A DNA stretch of 17,623 nt, taken from Phoronis ovalis. Taxonomy: Eukaryota > Phoronida > Phoronidae. Both the position numbers and the translations under genes were made by a program. This document shows, piece by piece, positions 17,529 through 17,623 of the stretch (its first letter is position 1; each line of letters opens with the position of its first letter). The stretch lies in assembly GCA_028565635.1 (NCBI GenBank), contig JAOXYB010020182.1, positions 1-17,623 on the forward strand, written 5' to 3'. The notes beneath the pieces are model-generated. The model did no database searches. It saw only the letters and a list, made by a program, of their open reading frames with translations, and had not been told where the DNA came from.

Positions 17529-17623
17529 TTGGTATCGTCTTTCACCTGATAATGTTTCAATATTGTTTATATTAAAGAAATTCCCTTTTTTAGCTAATAA
17601 TAACTGTTCCAGCATGAAAAAAG

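Larger units (their letters stand above)
16254..17623 (+). other. Downstream intron (runs to window end)
   Basis: At least 1,260 bases without a supported exon. Contains a second dispersed-repeat copy, a partial third copy near 17161, a TATA-like site at 16812 and a near-perfect palindrome at 17497-17528. The rest of Ig domain 6 (a VxWY-type start) should follow, probably outside the window or near 17520. Confidence 0.6.

Noticed and set aside
17521-17580. Possible next exon (second part of Ig domain 6), starting gatatacagcattggtatcg, DIQHWYRLSPDN.
   Set aside because: A WY pair occurs near the expected place, but either acceptor gives a spacing one or two residues off the PxPxVxWY pattern. 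The following LFILKKFPFL does not look like strands D-E. Left uncalled.

Overview
This is animal (metazoan) genomic DNA. It is AT-rich, has no prokaryotic operon structure, and its protein-coding blocks of about 120-310 bases are separated by GT...AG introns of roughly 80-2570 bases. Protein style (muscle-type I-set immunoglobulin domains, spectrin-like helices) and the intronic dispersed repeats suggest a marine invertebrate. AT-richness and the TGACCTTGA-rich repeats make a mollusc or other lophotrochozoan my best guess, but a basal deuterostome is not excluded.

Everything codable belongs to one long plus-strand gene that enters before the window and leaves after it. I assembled 20 exons by hand from splice signals and frame continuity (163 to 16253). 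The junction phases agree throughout, giving about 1,121-1,122 codons if only one of two duplicated exons is used. No start codon, stop codon, promoter or poly(A) site of this gene is visible, so both protein ends are missing.

Region 1 (163-8490) encodes spectrin-repeat-like helices and then a Gln-rich coiled coil; nearly all its introns are phase 0. Region 2 (9618-16253) encodes five complete I-set Ig domains and the first part of a sixth, of the titin/palladin kind; its introns are phases 0, 1 and 2. Spectrin-like helices followed directly by titin-like Ig domains, with no Sec14, DH-PH or kinase domain seen between them, best fits a CCDC141-like protein continuing into a titin-like Ig array. 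In vertebrates CCDC141 sits next to titin in the same orientation, so one continuous gene here is of evolutionary interest. The family call is inference.

Most notable: a tandemly duplicated exon at 3394-3672 whose two copies are separated by only 24 bases that look like an intron (gtaatg...ttcttcag). Such a gap is too short for ordinary animal splicing and predicts mutually exclusive exons, with an in-frame read-through as a third option. Ig domains 3-4 and 5-6 share intron positions and cysteine losses in an alternating pattern, pointing to duplication of a two-domain block.

The introns hold a diverged ~250-base repeat array (about 1464-3145) with copies elsewhere, a tRNA-Thr-like SINE head (from 3972), a 311-base hAT-like MITE with terminal inverted repeats and a 5-base target duplication (12681-12991), a second dispersed repeat family (13322, 16500, 17161) and several inverted repeats.
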